Shown: piece after piece, positions 52,331-62,700 of the stretch
Position numbering within the stretch: position 1 is the first letter of the stretch
Layout: each line of letters opens with the position of its first letter
Assembly: GCA_029718625.1 (NCBI GenBank)
Contig: CM056391.1
Location: 23,350,305 to 23,414,304, forward strand
Direction of reading: 5' to 3'
From: Synaphobranchus kaupii
Taxonomy: Eukaryota > Chordata > Actinopteri > Anguilliformes > Synaphobranchidae
DNA length: 64,000 nucleotides
Translations under genes and position numbers: made by a program
Notes under the pieces: generated by a model
What the model saw: only the letters and a program-made list of their open reading frames with translations
The model's database searches: none
What the model was told of the DNA's origin: nothing

Positions 52331-53309
52331 GGGCTCTATTTTAATAAACCAAACGCAATGGTGAACACAAGAATAAGCGCTTGGCGGTATCGCTCTGAGG
52401 GCGTGTCGGCGAGAAATTTGGTAATTTCATGACGGCAATCTTGGCGCATCTGATGGCGGTATTGTTAAAAGGCTGGGTTTAAATGTCCAAGGTGTGTCTC
52501 TATGGTAGCCAATCAAATTGTTGTTCTCATGCTTTAAAAAAAGCCAGTTGGAACGCAATCGCTCCATGCAATTTCATAATGAGCAACCCAAACGCACTGG
52601 ACCGTCAACGACAAGAGCGATTTTCCGCACAGGAATCAGACATACTTGCAACAGAAGTACAGGCTAGGACTGTAGTAATTTATGGATCACAATCCACACC
52701 ACCTCGTCTCCCAGAAGTTCGGAAGGCACGGGAGGAGGTGGCGAATGCATTAATTAGCCTACATTAGGTGATGTAGGCATAATTATGATTCAAAATGGTA
52801 GGCTTATGATTCAACTGTGTCAATGTGTAATTTATATAATATAGGCTATTGGCCTACATGATCGCAAGTTTCTTGTAAGCTGTCCTGTTTTATTCTAGTA
52901 GTTTAAATTAAAATTAATTAATTAATAATAATTATAGGCTATTTGTTCATTAAATTGAAGTGTAATGTTGGCATCACCTATAGACACTATATAGAACTAC
53001 ATGACTAATAAGTTGCCAAATTGCCAGAGTCTATTGCGTTGCCGCTAAGAGGTGGTTCCAGCTGATCATAACGCAATGGGTTTTCGTTGGTTCAAATTGT
53101 CACTGAGCCGAAAGTATTTTAGAACACGCCCCAGACAGCGCCACCCATCCCACTGCAGCGCAAGCGAAAGGATGTTATGTTGAGAATTTGTTGTATTCAT
53201 CAGCGGTATTGCTGAGAAACGCCATAGCGCCAGTTTTAAGACGTTGATGCTCTCAACAAGCTTGCGTTTGACTATACCGTCCCCTTGCGCTGGTTTGAAA
53301 ATAGAGCCC
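52331..53309 (+). mobile_element. PIF/Harbinger-like element, 979 bp, TAA target duplication
   Basis: The ends GGGCTCTATTTTAATAAACC and GGTTTGAAAATAGAGCCC are inverted, and TAA flanks both sides (52328-52330, 53310-53312), as expected for PIF/Harbinger. It carries only a short Myb/SANT-like frame and no DDE transposase, so it is non-autonomous. It lies nested in the ERV interval and is therefore younger than the surrounding sequence. Confidence 0.8.
52579..52767 (+). pseudogene. Truncated Myb/SANT-like DNA-binding protein of Harbinger type (62 codons)
   Basis: The predicted product has RFSAQESDILATEVQART, followed by VVIYGSQSTPPR and VRKAREEVANAL. This resembles the first helices of the Myb/SANT-like protein that Harbinger transposons encode beside their transposase. 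The frame stops soon after, well short of a full protein. The upstream in-frame ATG at 52483 adds non-conserved residues and is not preferred. Confidence 0.55.
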
Positions 53310-53919
53310 TAAGTCTTATTATGTTGCAGTTGTCATGAAAATTCCCTTCTGATGAACCATTTTACATGCAATTCCTGTTACTCCTACATAAGCCATAATG
53401 TAACAATATAAGAATCACATGTGCAATGTTTGTAAGTTTTACAGGGTCTGTTGACCATTTAAACTGAGTCTTAACCCAGGAGAGAAGGGGGGTGCAATGA
53501 ACAGAGGTGCCAACATGAGGGCACTGTGGTAAAATCACAGATGTATTGTTTTTGGCCAGGAGCTTAATGGCCTCTTCTGCCATAAGTGCCCCTAGAACAC
53601 ACAAACACACCCATGACCAAACAATCCAACTTCCTCTTATCACAGTCCCTTCCAGGTGAGAACAAATGGCCTGAACCCCCCTGAAGGAAGTCCGAAGAGT
53701 ATATTGTTTTATCACATGGCTCTCTGGTCCTTTGAAGTGTCTTCACACATGGCAGCCTTTCCCACATTGACTCCCCTCTTACAGTCTTCTCATAGTCTGT
53801 TTGAAATAATTCACTCATGCAGGAGAGAGGTGTCTTTAAAGTCTCGCCCTTCCGCGTTTTCAAATCCTTATTTTTCTTTAGCCCATGCAAGCTTATTCTA
53901 GTTAACTGAAAGTGAAACT

Positions 53920-54335
53920 AAAACTGAAACTAAAATAAAAAATAAAAATAAAAACATTTTAGTTTTCTGAAATAAAAATAAAATTAAAGTTACTTTTAAA
54001 ACTAAAACAAAACTAAAACTGTACTGTAGTGGTGCAAAACGAACTGAAACAAAAATAAAAATGAATCATGAATTATTTTTAGTTTTAGTTTCTGATCCTC
54101 TTCCTGATCTGCGATCTGAAATCTGGATTGCATATAGAGTAATTTAAAACATTCAAAACCAATATTTAATTTCTCTCCCTCTAAATTAGAAAGTGAAATT
54201 AAAAACTAATAAAAAAATAAAAACTAAATGAAAAACTTACAACTATAATAACTTTGCCTCCATGTTTTCTTTTTAAAATAAAAAATAAAAATAAAATAAA
54301 ATAAAATAATAAAAAATAAAAACAAAACAAAAAAA
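53920..54335. repeat. A-rich AAACTAAAAATAAAA-type low-complexity region
   Basis: Imperfect repeats of ACTAAAA, AAATAAAA and GAAACTAAAAC. Confidence 0.85.
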
Positions 54336-54346
54336 AGTATTTTTTC

Positions 54347-54545
54347 TTAATTGATTTTTTTTAATTGATTTTTTAATTGATTTTTTAATTGATTTTTTAA
54401 TTGATTTTTAATTGATTTTTTAATTGATTTTTTTAATTGATTTTTTTAATTGATTTTTATTTATTGATTTTTTTTTTATTGATTTTTTTTATTGATTTTT
54501 TTTTTATTGATTTTTTTAAATTAATTTATAATTCATTGATTTATT
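54347..54545. repeat. TTAATTGATTTTTT tandem array
   Basis: About ten or more units of 12-15 bp with TTGATTTTTT cores, drifting into TTATTGATTTTT. The 147-codon plus-strand frame beginning in this array is an artefact. Confidence 0.9.
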
Positions 54546-54552
54546 ATTATTA

Positions 54553-54918
54553 TTATAATTCAGGGGACCATTCTGTGCTTGGTAGCCATGCCTTTACCTT
54601 TAATCCTGTAAGTTCCCACTTAGTGACTGTGACTAATGTGGCTCCTCCCCCTGAATGCCCCTGCTCAACTTCCCCTTCTACCTCTTCAGTTCTCAATTCC
54701 CTCACTGGGGTACACTCAAGCCAAACGGCTCCGTCTGGCCACCCTTCTAAGCCCACTTCAAATGTTTCTCCTGTTTCTATAGCCCTGGGTAAAAGTCTCT
54801 CAATCTCCTCTGAATGGCACCACGGAATTCGCATTCCATACAAATCAGCTTGTGTGAATTCACTTCTATTTTCCCACTGAATTTTATCCCACAATTCCCT
54901 AAGAAACTTCCAACCCAT
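54553..54918 (-). CDS. Uncharacterised 121-aa frame in the ERV leader
   Basis: An open minus-strand frame beginning MGWKFLRELWDKIQWE, between the 5' LTR stub and the gag region. It is acidic, rich in Glu and Trp, with no motif that I recognise. It could be the displaced N-terminus of gag or a separate 5' leader gene. Some fish epsilonretroviruses have a small gene in this position, but I see no sequence basis to equate them. It may equally be chance. Confidence 0.35.
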   Translation of the reverse strand: MGWKFLRELWDKIQWENRSEFTQADLYGMRIPWCHSEEIERLLPRAIETGETFEVGLEGWPDGAVWLECTPVRELRTEEVEGEVEQGHSGGGATLVTVTKWELTGLKVKAWLPSTEWSPEL

Positions 54919-55263
54919 TACTGTCTATCTAATTAATTAGAATTGATCTGTTCTAATTTAATTAGTTGAATTATACAAATTATACAAAATTTATAACAAG
55001 AATTATAGTATTATTAACAATAGTAAATTATTTGGCCACACAACATAACTTTTTTTTTTTTAAATTTTTTTTTAAAATTTTTTAATTTTCTCACAACACT
55101 GCTTCCCTAATTGTCCCTACCATAATATAGCAGTGGCAGTATCTTTCAACTGCTTCACTCTATTCACCGTTTGTGGCGGACTTTGAAGGGAAAGGCGTCC
55201 CTTTACACACAACCTCTATGCGACCCACAACCCGTTGCTCCCCCACAGTGTTGTCATATTCAG

Positions 55264-55415
55264 AGCTCAAACTTTTTCTCAGAGCTCAAACTTTTTCCTT
55301 TTTCTCAGAGCTCAAAGCCCCCAAATCACAAAATATCACACTCAGAGCTCAAAAATCACAAAATATCACACTCAGAGCTCAAAAATCACAAAATATCACA
55401 CTCAGAGAAAATATC
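55264..55415. repeat. 30-bp tandem repeat in ERV leader
   Basis: CTCAGAGCTCAAA.. units. From 55324 a 30-bp unit containing ATCACAAAATATCACACTCA recurs three times. Frames reading NHKISHSELK across it are repeat artefacts. Confidence 0.88.
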
Positions 55416-55745
55416 ACACTACACTTCTGCTTATTTCACTTCATCACAATAATTTTTCTACCTATTTATCCTCTCTATTTACTTATTAATTTAAAGTATA
55501 AATTAACTTATATATTAATCAATATCAATTAATCCACTCACCCACTGGAGCCCCGTCACCGGTGTAGGACCACACTTGGGGCCAACGGAGTACGGGTAAT
55601 TCCTCTCTGCAGACTTTTTATGAAAAAGGTGTCTGCTTACCTCTCACTATTGACCGGTCTCTAACTTGAAGATAAAACACTGCACGCCATTGGTTCCCTC
55701 CTGCATCCTTCCCGGGATCTTGGAGTCCTGGCTGGCTTGCAAATA

Positions 55746-55835
55746 TGTGGAGGGAAGTCCTTTACTCTCTCCTCATTAAGTTCAATTTGAGATGGGTTTT
55801 AGAGTGGAAGAATTCTCAAGATAAAGATGAAGGAA
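55746..55835 (-). mobile_element. 90-bp stub of the ERV 5' LTR
   Basis: Identical, base for base, to 45482-45571 (the 3' end of the complete LTR). After 55835 the sequence departs from the LTR, so the rest of the 5' LTR is missing. No canonical TGG-type primer-binding site is seen on the leader side. Confidence 0.85.
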
Positions 55836-56800
55836 CAATCTCCTATGATGGTTGTGATAAGCATTAAAATGTAACTTTGTTGAACCAGTTGTTGACAATA
55901 AACTGATACTGGGATATGTGCCATTTGCTTGAACTTCAAATCATGAATCAGAATGAAACTGAAAGCCAAATTCTATCCTCCCGCCTTCTTGCTGCCGTCA
56001 GAATGAGGCCAGATATGATCAGTTTGTATCAGCCTGCCAAGTGGCAAATTGAAGTGATAGTGCAACTGAAGAACTGAGGAAGAACGCAATTAACTCTTGT
56101 ATCCAAACCAAGAGGAGCTCGTGATTTGTACAAAGGTAAAATGTAACTTTTTGCAACAACAAAAAAAAGTATTTTTGCATTCATGTAACTGAGAAATAAG
56201 ATTTATCAATGTAATAGGCCTGATTTAACAATTTAGTAGGCTACTTTTGACTAAGATATAGCCTATGTGTGATGGATTTTTTCTTAATCATAGAATTAAA
56301 ATAGTTTAAACGACTACCTAGAATGAATTCAAAATGTGGTCCGTAGCTAAATGCACTGTTTTACATTATTACCATTTATCTTTCATTTCATAATGCTAAT
56401 CAACGATAGCCTAGGCTATACGATTAAATCCAGTACCGAAAAAGAATGCATGTACAACGATTAGCCTAAATTGGCCTCCAAATAGCCTACTGACAGACAC
56501 AATGTTTTTATTTTATTTTAATACCTATTATGGCAATTATAATAAAGTAAATAAACTGCTGCACGCGCACAAACACAAATCATGACAAAGTTCCAAAGTA
56601 TCAGTTCAGTCACGCGAGTACGTTTTAGAATAACCTTAATAATACTCTTGAGAAGATTAAACCGCTGTCGTAAGTCGAGTGTAACACACATCGTCCATGA
56701 ATCGTTTCCCTGTGAGAAAAAAATAAAGGTAGGCACTATAATAAAAAAAGGTAATCTGTACCTATTCATAACGTGGCTGGAAAGTTGTTGTGTTAGTTTG
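55836..56800. other. Intergenic sequence, nothing recognised
   Basis: AT-rich DNA with TAGGCTA-type words. Short open frames show no features. Confidence 0.45.
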
Positions 56801-56814
56801 GTGCAGTTCTTTCT

Positions 56815-56962
56815 TTTTTAAAGTTTTATTTTTATGGCTTTTCAGCTTTATTAGACAGCACAGTGTAGAGAGACGAGAAGAGAGAGAGGGAGAGACATGC
56901 GACAAACGTATAGCTACCTGCCGGATTCGAGCGGCCGACGTCGCGGCTCGCAATGAGCATGG
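56815..56962 (-). mobile_element. Possible tRNA-derived SINE, minus orientation
   Basis: GGCTTTTCAGCTTTATTAGACAGCACAGTGTAGAGAGA leads to GAGAGGGAGAGACATGCGAC and CTGCCGGATTCGAGCGGCCG. The latter is the inverse of a pol III B-box region. This arrangement is common in fish SINE remnants. Confidence 0.45.
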
Positions 56963-57221
56963 AAATTCGCAATGAAAATTCTTCCTCAGTTGGTTAGCCT
57001 ACATCTACATTTTTTTATTTGACTCAACTAAATTAAACCGATTAGTTTTTATTTCATCTAACCCGTGTTCATATATTATTGAAAATTGAAATGCCCAGCT
57101 TTCTACAAGAGAGATGGACTGCACTTAAATCGCAGAGGGGCTTAGATACTCTCCCAGAACATGGACAGATAGCCTACACAATAGCGAACTCTCACAGAAG
57201 TGACTCAAACATACATTCTCC

Positions 57222-57372
57222 TTTTCGATTCCCAGGTAGGACACTGCCGTTGTACCCTTGAGCAAGGTACTTAACCTGAATTGCTTCAGTATATATCCAG
57301 CTGTATAAATGGATACATGTAATAAGAATTTGTGTAAGTCGCTCTGGATAAGATATAATGTAATGTAATGGG
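57222..57372 (+). mobile_element. tRNA-derived SINE with UnaL2-like tail and TGTAA ends
   Basis: B-box-like CGATTCCCAGG, body ACTGCCGTTGTACCCTTGAG, then CAGCTGTATAAATGGATAC, tail GTGTAAGTCGCTCTGGATAA and a TAATGTAATGTAATG terminus. The tail matches the stem-loop that lets the eel LINE UnaL2 mobilise SINEs, with TGTAA-type terminal repeats (established for UnaL2/UnaSINE1). Confidence 0.7.
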
Positions 57373-58078
57373 CGCCTTCAAACAAACCAACAACAGCATT
57401 GGTTTGAGAGCGAGGAGAGAGAGGTGTTTCGTCATGACACACGCGGATCATTTCACAATATCTCCACCTATCTCGGCGTATTAATTCTACTGGAAAAAAA
57501 TAAAAATAAATAAAATTGACCTCTCCCTTCAAACACAGGTATATGGGTTATTTATTAAATCCTACAATGTAATAGCAGTATTTTCCTCTTTCCCTTATCC
57601 CTTTCCCTTATTTCCCTAATGAATATTTATTCTGTTTTTTTCTTATTATTAATATATTTTAAAATATTTTTTAATATAATACAATCCTTTATTGTTCTTC
57701 AATTAATGTGATTTTGTTTCGTAAAGCGAGCTTCTAGCATAAGCCCTGTAGGGTTTCCAACCTCTCCAGCATATTTCTGTAAATGACTTTGTGCACTTGC
57801 ATTTGTTCTTTATTCGTGCACATAATAAATAAATACATTAATAAATATGTGTTTTGAGAGTGTGGGATTGAGTAACATAAGGTCGCTACTCTGGTTATTA
57901 TATATTGTACCGTACATGTACTTTCTTGAAGTAACGTTAAGCCTAATGCGAAAAGTACAATATTGGTAATGCTACACAAAAAAATTAAGTTGCCAATTCT
58001 CATTCTTGACTGCTTCTGTAATCCATCTGCCTTGAGACAAATTAAGGCACTTGCGTCTACCTCTATAAACGGTAGTAG
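57373..58078. other. Intergenic sequence, nothing recognised
   Basis: AT-rich, no element ends or exons found. Confidence 0.45.
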
Positions 58079-58680
58079 TGTTGTGTCGTTCGCGAACGAT
58101 TCGTTCAAAAGACCGAATCTTTTGGGTGAACGAACTGAACTGAATCACTTACTGAAAAGATCCGTTTATTTCTCAGTTCAGTTGAGCTCTCGAACGGATC
58201 TGATGAGCAGCGAGCGTGCAGGGGGGGGAGGGACTGCCGCGAGCGAACGTGATTCGTCGCCTGTGAACCAGTTCTGCTGTGCTGAACGAATCATTCACGG
58301 GCGGGCGGGCGCCGAGCGAGGCAGCGAACGTGCAGAGTGGACTTCTGCGAGCGAACGTGTCGTGATTCGTTCACTGAAGGCTACTAGACACAGTGAGTTA
58401 ACGTGACGTGGTCCTGAGTGATAATCAGCGGCTCAAACTGCCAGAATCAGGCCCAGCAAGTTAAGACTTAAAAGTCGTGTAAACGGAGTTTGGCGAGTTT
58501 GTCAAAGCGACAGCACTTCCGCATGAACCGATCGGCCGTTTCAGTTCACTGAGTGAGTCGGACTACGCAGTACGCAGTCGGAGCTCCGCCCAAGCACTGA
58601 ACGATTCGGTGAACGAATCTTTTTAATGAACTGATTCTAGTGATTCGAGTCACTGAAGTGAACTGTTTTGCCCATCGGTA
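58079..58680. repeat. GAACGAATC/GATTCGTTC-rich interspersed repeat
   Basis: Starts with TGTCGTTCGCGAACGATTCG and ends around TTCGAGTCACTGAAGTGAAC. GAACGAAT or its inverse occurs many times, GC content is well above the flanks, and the GATTCGTTCA word occurs inverted at the two ends. I recall this as a common fish repeat. It contains many GAA/TTC pairs but few in exact heat-shock-element register. Confidence 0.6.
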
Positions 58681-59121
58681 TATGGTTGATTTGCAATGCA
58701 TAGCATGGTTTTACTGTCAAATTGTGCATATATTTGTGAGCTAATGTTTTGCCCTGACTGGCATTTGTTTAATTAGCAGAACATGGTTTGACATACATAG
58801 TCACTGTATTGTGTGCATATATTGGTTAACTGATATCGTGCTTACTGCATTGCATTAGTTCGTGCATGTTAGCACATTCATGACAGCATAAATGCCAGCA
58901 AACCAAAAAATGTAACACATAGCAATACAATAAGGAATAATTACGTTATACTCCCAGTACCCTCAATACATATAAAATGTAATATTTCTGACAATTTATA
59001 CTAACATTTCCCTCTACACTCCCAAGACGGAAGACACTTATTAGGATCTTATTTCAACGACCCCATTTGGAGACCTACTCATGGCCACACTCGGATAAGG
59101 TCTTACTGCGACACAGCAAGG

Positions 59122-59131
59122 CGAAATTTCC
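59122..59131. promoter_or_regulatory. Heat-shock element 1 of dnaja4
   Basis: CGAAATTTCC contains GAA-nn-TTC, the inverted pair bound by HSF. It is 46 bp upstream of the TATA box. Confidence 0.6.
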
Positions 59132-59152
59132 GGCGTCACTACAGGGCACTCC

Positions 59153-59162
59153 AGAAAGTTCT
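59153..59162. promoter_or_regulatory. Heat-shock element 2 of dnaja4
   Basis: AGAAAGTTCT is a perfect nGAAnnTTCn pair. The five bases before it (ACTCC) make a one-mismatch third unit. It is 14 bp upstream of the TATA box. Confidence 0.65.
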
Positions 59163-59176
59163 GCACCACGGCAACG

Positions 59177-59184
59177 TATAAATA
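59177..59184 (+). promoter_or_regulatory. TATA box of dnaja4
   Basis: TATAAATA just downstream of two heat-shock elements. Transcription would start near 59207. Confidence 0.65.
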
Positions 59185-59204
59185 AAGCCAGCCATCTTTC
59201 AAGG

Positions 59205-59284
59205 AAAGGAAGCCACAAGCCAGCTGATACGACCAGTGTTGGAGGTGGGAACGTGGGTTCTCCAGCGTTTGATTTACTACCAAG
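59205..59284 (+). other. dnaja4: Inferred non-coding first exon of dnaja4
   Basis: Placed between the TATA box and a good donor (CCAAG followed by GTACGT at 59285). The matching acceptor CTCTTTCAG ends at 59597, so 59598-59624 would be the rest of the 5' UTR. Inferred from signals only. Confidence 0.45.
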
Positions 59285-59624
59285 GTACGTTGTAAAGACT
59301 CATGTTGTAGCCTACGTTCAAAATATTTTTTCATTCGCTAGCGAATAGTCATATCAGTGCTCTAAGTAGGCAAATCATATTTCATAGTTAACATTATAGC
59401 CTACATAGGCATAGCTATTCATTTGCAGCATTGAATGACTAGCAAGGTCGTAACGTTAGGACGCTAGCTAGCGCATATTTGTGGTATGAGAAATGTGAAC
59501 GAAAAAAAAAGTATTTATGATCATTTATCTGACTAACGTTTAGTTAGTTCTAACATTAGCTCTACGTTGGTAACGTATTTCATTGGGTCTCTTTCAGTTA
59601 ACGTTAAGATCATCTGCAGTCAAG

Positions 59625-59756
59625 ATGGTTCGGGAAACCGGTTTTTACGACCTTTTAGGAGTAAATCCCAAAGCCTCTCCTGATGATATAAAGAAAGCAT
59701 ACAGAAAGCTGGCTTTGAAATATCACCCGGATAAAAACCCCAGCGAAGGAGAGAAG
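59625..59756 (+). CDS. dnaja4: dnaja4 coding exon 1
   Basis: Residues 1-44 including the HPD motif. Donor GTATGT, phase 0. Confidence 0.93.
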
Positions 59757-62700
59757 GTATGTTGCATCGGTGTCCAGTTTCATCTGTAGGCACCATAAGA
59801 TTGACAGTGACATGCTGGGAACTTTCTGGAACGATTAGGGGTGTACAATACGCGCACGCCCGTGAGCATGCTTTGAATGCGATATGCTTAATTTAAGTAA
59901 AAAATGAAATCGTGTTTAGCTTGTGTTTAAAACGAGTAATGCGAACAGTCTGTAAATGGGTAAGCCCTTGTTTTATTATTGACTATTTTCATCAATTTGC
60001 CATCATCAGCTAGGCCAGACAATGAGTAAACCAAATCAAGTGTAGCCTATGCAATTAAAACGTCAATAGTATTAAATCTAATTATGAAGGTGTATTTCCA
60101 GAGCCGTGTTTTATTCATGTTTGGCAACAATCATCCAAAGCATGTAGTCAGTAAATTCTCATTTTAAAAAAATAAGTTTATTCACCTTTTTGAGACCGCA
60201 TCAGTAGTTGTAAATACAATTTTACTTGAAAATGTTAGGTCAAACTGTAATGACAAAAGAGACTGTCTTGGTGCATGTATTTGTACAGTAGAGCAATACT
60301 CAATGACTTGTGCTTGTGCCTGTTTAAGAACCCGATTCATAAAGTGTGAAGGAGATATTTCACCACAAGGCTAAATAACTAGCTTACATTATATAGAAAA
60401 CTTTGTTAATTTACATCATGCAGCTTCTTTTACATAAATGGTCTATTATTTGAATGGTAAAATCACCTTCTTTTGTACAGTTTAAGCTAATTTCTCAGGC
60501 CTATGAGGTCCTGTCCGATCCAAAGAAGAGAGATCTGTATGACCAAGGTGGGGAGCAGGCTATCAAGGAAGGTGGAAGTGGTGGAGGAGATTTCTCTTCC
60601 CCGATGGACATTTTCAACATGTTCTTTGGAGGGGGAGGAAGAATGCAGAGAGAGAGGAGAGGTAAGGCTGTGGTAAAAGTTTTCCAACTCAAAGTACAAA
60701 AGGTTCCTGTCTCAGCTTAGGAAAATTGATTTTCCTCTCTAGTTTGACTGATTTTATGATAGAAAATTCTGACACTTTGCTTTTGTTATATTTGTACATC
60801 CTGCGGTCCATGCTTTGCGATTTATTAAATTAGTTACAAAGATCATACTATACAGAACAGATGTTATTTGCTTCATGTCATTTTCTTATTATACTGTTCA
60901 CTCCAGTACCTAAACATTGTTTTACAGTTCAGTAGTATTCACATCCACCCAGTTTAATGTTTTGTTCTGTAATTGAACTGATATCGTCCTTGTTATTTGT
61001 CAGCGTGTATTTTTTGTGACGACCACATAGGGATGGGTGGGCCCATTTTTCTTGGCTGAACCACCATACCCAATTGTGAATGGGTAGTTTTGGCCCAGCT
61101 AGTTCTATGCAGGCTCAACTACAGTGCCTTGCAAAAGTATTCAGACCCTTGATTCTCACATTTTACTGAATTACAAATGATACTCTGAAATTTTGTTCTG
61201 CGCAATATTTTATTTTAAAACACTGAAGTTCACAATGAATTCTTGTAAGGTAAGGCGACATTGATTTTATGTTATATAAAATATTTTTATGAAAAATATT
61301 TTTAAACAACTGATTGCAAAAGTATTTAACGCCTGTTCTCTGGAAGCTCCACATTGATGAAAGTAATTGCCTTAAAAAGGACACAATTGCTTTTCCATAG
61401 GCCTCTACCTGTGAACTATTAAAGTAACTTTCCAATCAAAAATCCCACTCTGCTTAAGGATAATTGGTTAGGCTGTGAACCTAACGGAAAGGTGTGAAAA
61501 TAAAGACTTAAGGGAATTCTATGGAAGTTAGAGATAAAGTATTACAAGTGCATAAATTAGGAAAAGAGTACACAATAATACACAAGTCTTTGGATATCCC
61601 AGTGAGCACTGTTGGATCAAGTCAGGAAGTGGACGCTGCATCACACCACTCAGGCACTGCTTAGAAAAGGCCGTCCTTTAAAACTCAGCATCCAAGCAAG
61701 AAGAAGACTTGTGAGCCGCAGAGAGGCCAACAATCACTTAGTTCAGTGGCTGAAATGGAGTACAGGTGCTCCTGTCAACTATATGAAGAGCTCTACCGCA
61801 CACCTAACACTTGAAGAAAGAATGGATGTAGCAAAACACAGCGAAATACTGCAAGAGAACCTGCTTTACTCTGCTAAAAAAACTGAAGCTTGGGAATAGT
61901 TCACCTATAAACAGGACAATGATTCCACGCACAAGGCCAATGTTCTACAGTGGCCTGGTCAAAGTCCTGATCTCAATCCCATTGAGAATCTTCTATTATT
62001 TAAAATTGTGGTCCACGTCATCCAACCAAACAGAACAACAAATCTGCCAAGAAGAATGGGCAAAAATCACTTCCAAACACTGTGCAAAGCTGATGGATAT
62101 GTGACCCAAACGGCTTAAAGTCGTTATTGCAGAAAAAGGCGGCTCGACCAAATATAAATACATGGGGTTTGATTACTTATGCATGCCGCATATTTCAGTT
62201 TTTATTTTTCTTTAAAGACCTGCTGTCAAATAACAAATTTTAGCCTTGCAAATTTACTCTTGGAGCATATGAGAAAAATACTGACTGGAAAAATATCCAG
62301 AAAAATGTGATAACTTTCAAGGGGTCTGAATAGTTTTGCACTGTATATTAATATTTCTGGCTAGGCTGCTTTGTGATGATTGTTGACCTTTCCAAACTAC
62401 ACTGCCTGGCCAAAAAAAATGTCGCACACACTAATATTTTGTTGGACCGCCTTTAGCTTTGATTACAGTGCGCATTCGTCGTGGCATTGTTTCGGCAACC
62501 TTATGCAATGTCACAACATTTATTTCCATCCAGAGTTGCATTCATTTTTGGCCGAGATCTTGTATTGACGACGGGAGAGTCTAACCACTTCGTAAAGTCT
62601 TCTCCAGCACATCCCAAAGACTTTCAATGGGGTTAATGTCAGGACTCTGGTGGCCAATTAATGTGTGAAAATTATTCCTCATGCTCCCTGAACCACTCTT

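Larger units (their letters stand above)
45482..55835 (-). mobile_element. Defective endogenous retrovirus, minus orientation
   Basis: Order on the minus strand: 5' LTR stub (55835-55746), leader with short repeats, a 121-codon leader frame, a long AT-rich and nested-element interval, gag (50770-48502), partial pol with reverse transcriptase, RNase H and integrase fragments (48386 to about 46700), polypurine tract (46210-46197) and a complete 3' LTR (46196-45482). The 90 bp of the 5' LTR stub is identical to the corresponding end of the 3' LTR. Frames are broken by stops and shifts, protease and the first part of the reverse transcriptase are not seen, and no env is recognised between integrase and the polypurine tract. 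It cannot be functional as it stands. Confidence 0.8.

Noticed and set aside
50800..53783. Nested full LTR pair with a GTCTT target duplication
   Set aside because: A GTCTT-like match occurs on both sides, but its register with the TG/CA ends is inconsistent, so it was not accepted.
53362..53890. Minus-strand frames with a hydrophobic stretch, considered as a possible retroviral envelope or immunoglobulin-type gene
   Set aside because: Two overlapping frames, no recognisable envelope or Ig motifs, and the position 5' of gag is wrong for env. Insufficient support.
54437..54880. 147-codon plus-strand frame with an FLIDFF-rich start
   Set aside because: Begins in the TTGATTTTTT array and then runs antisense to the ERV leader frame.
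59583..59624. Upstream in-frame ATG extending dnaja4 by 14 residues
   Set aside because: The extension crosses a good acceptor (CTCTTTCAG) and is not conserved. MVRET is the family start.
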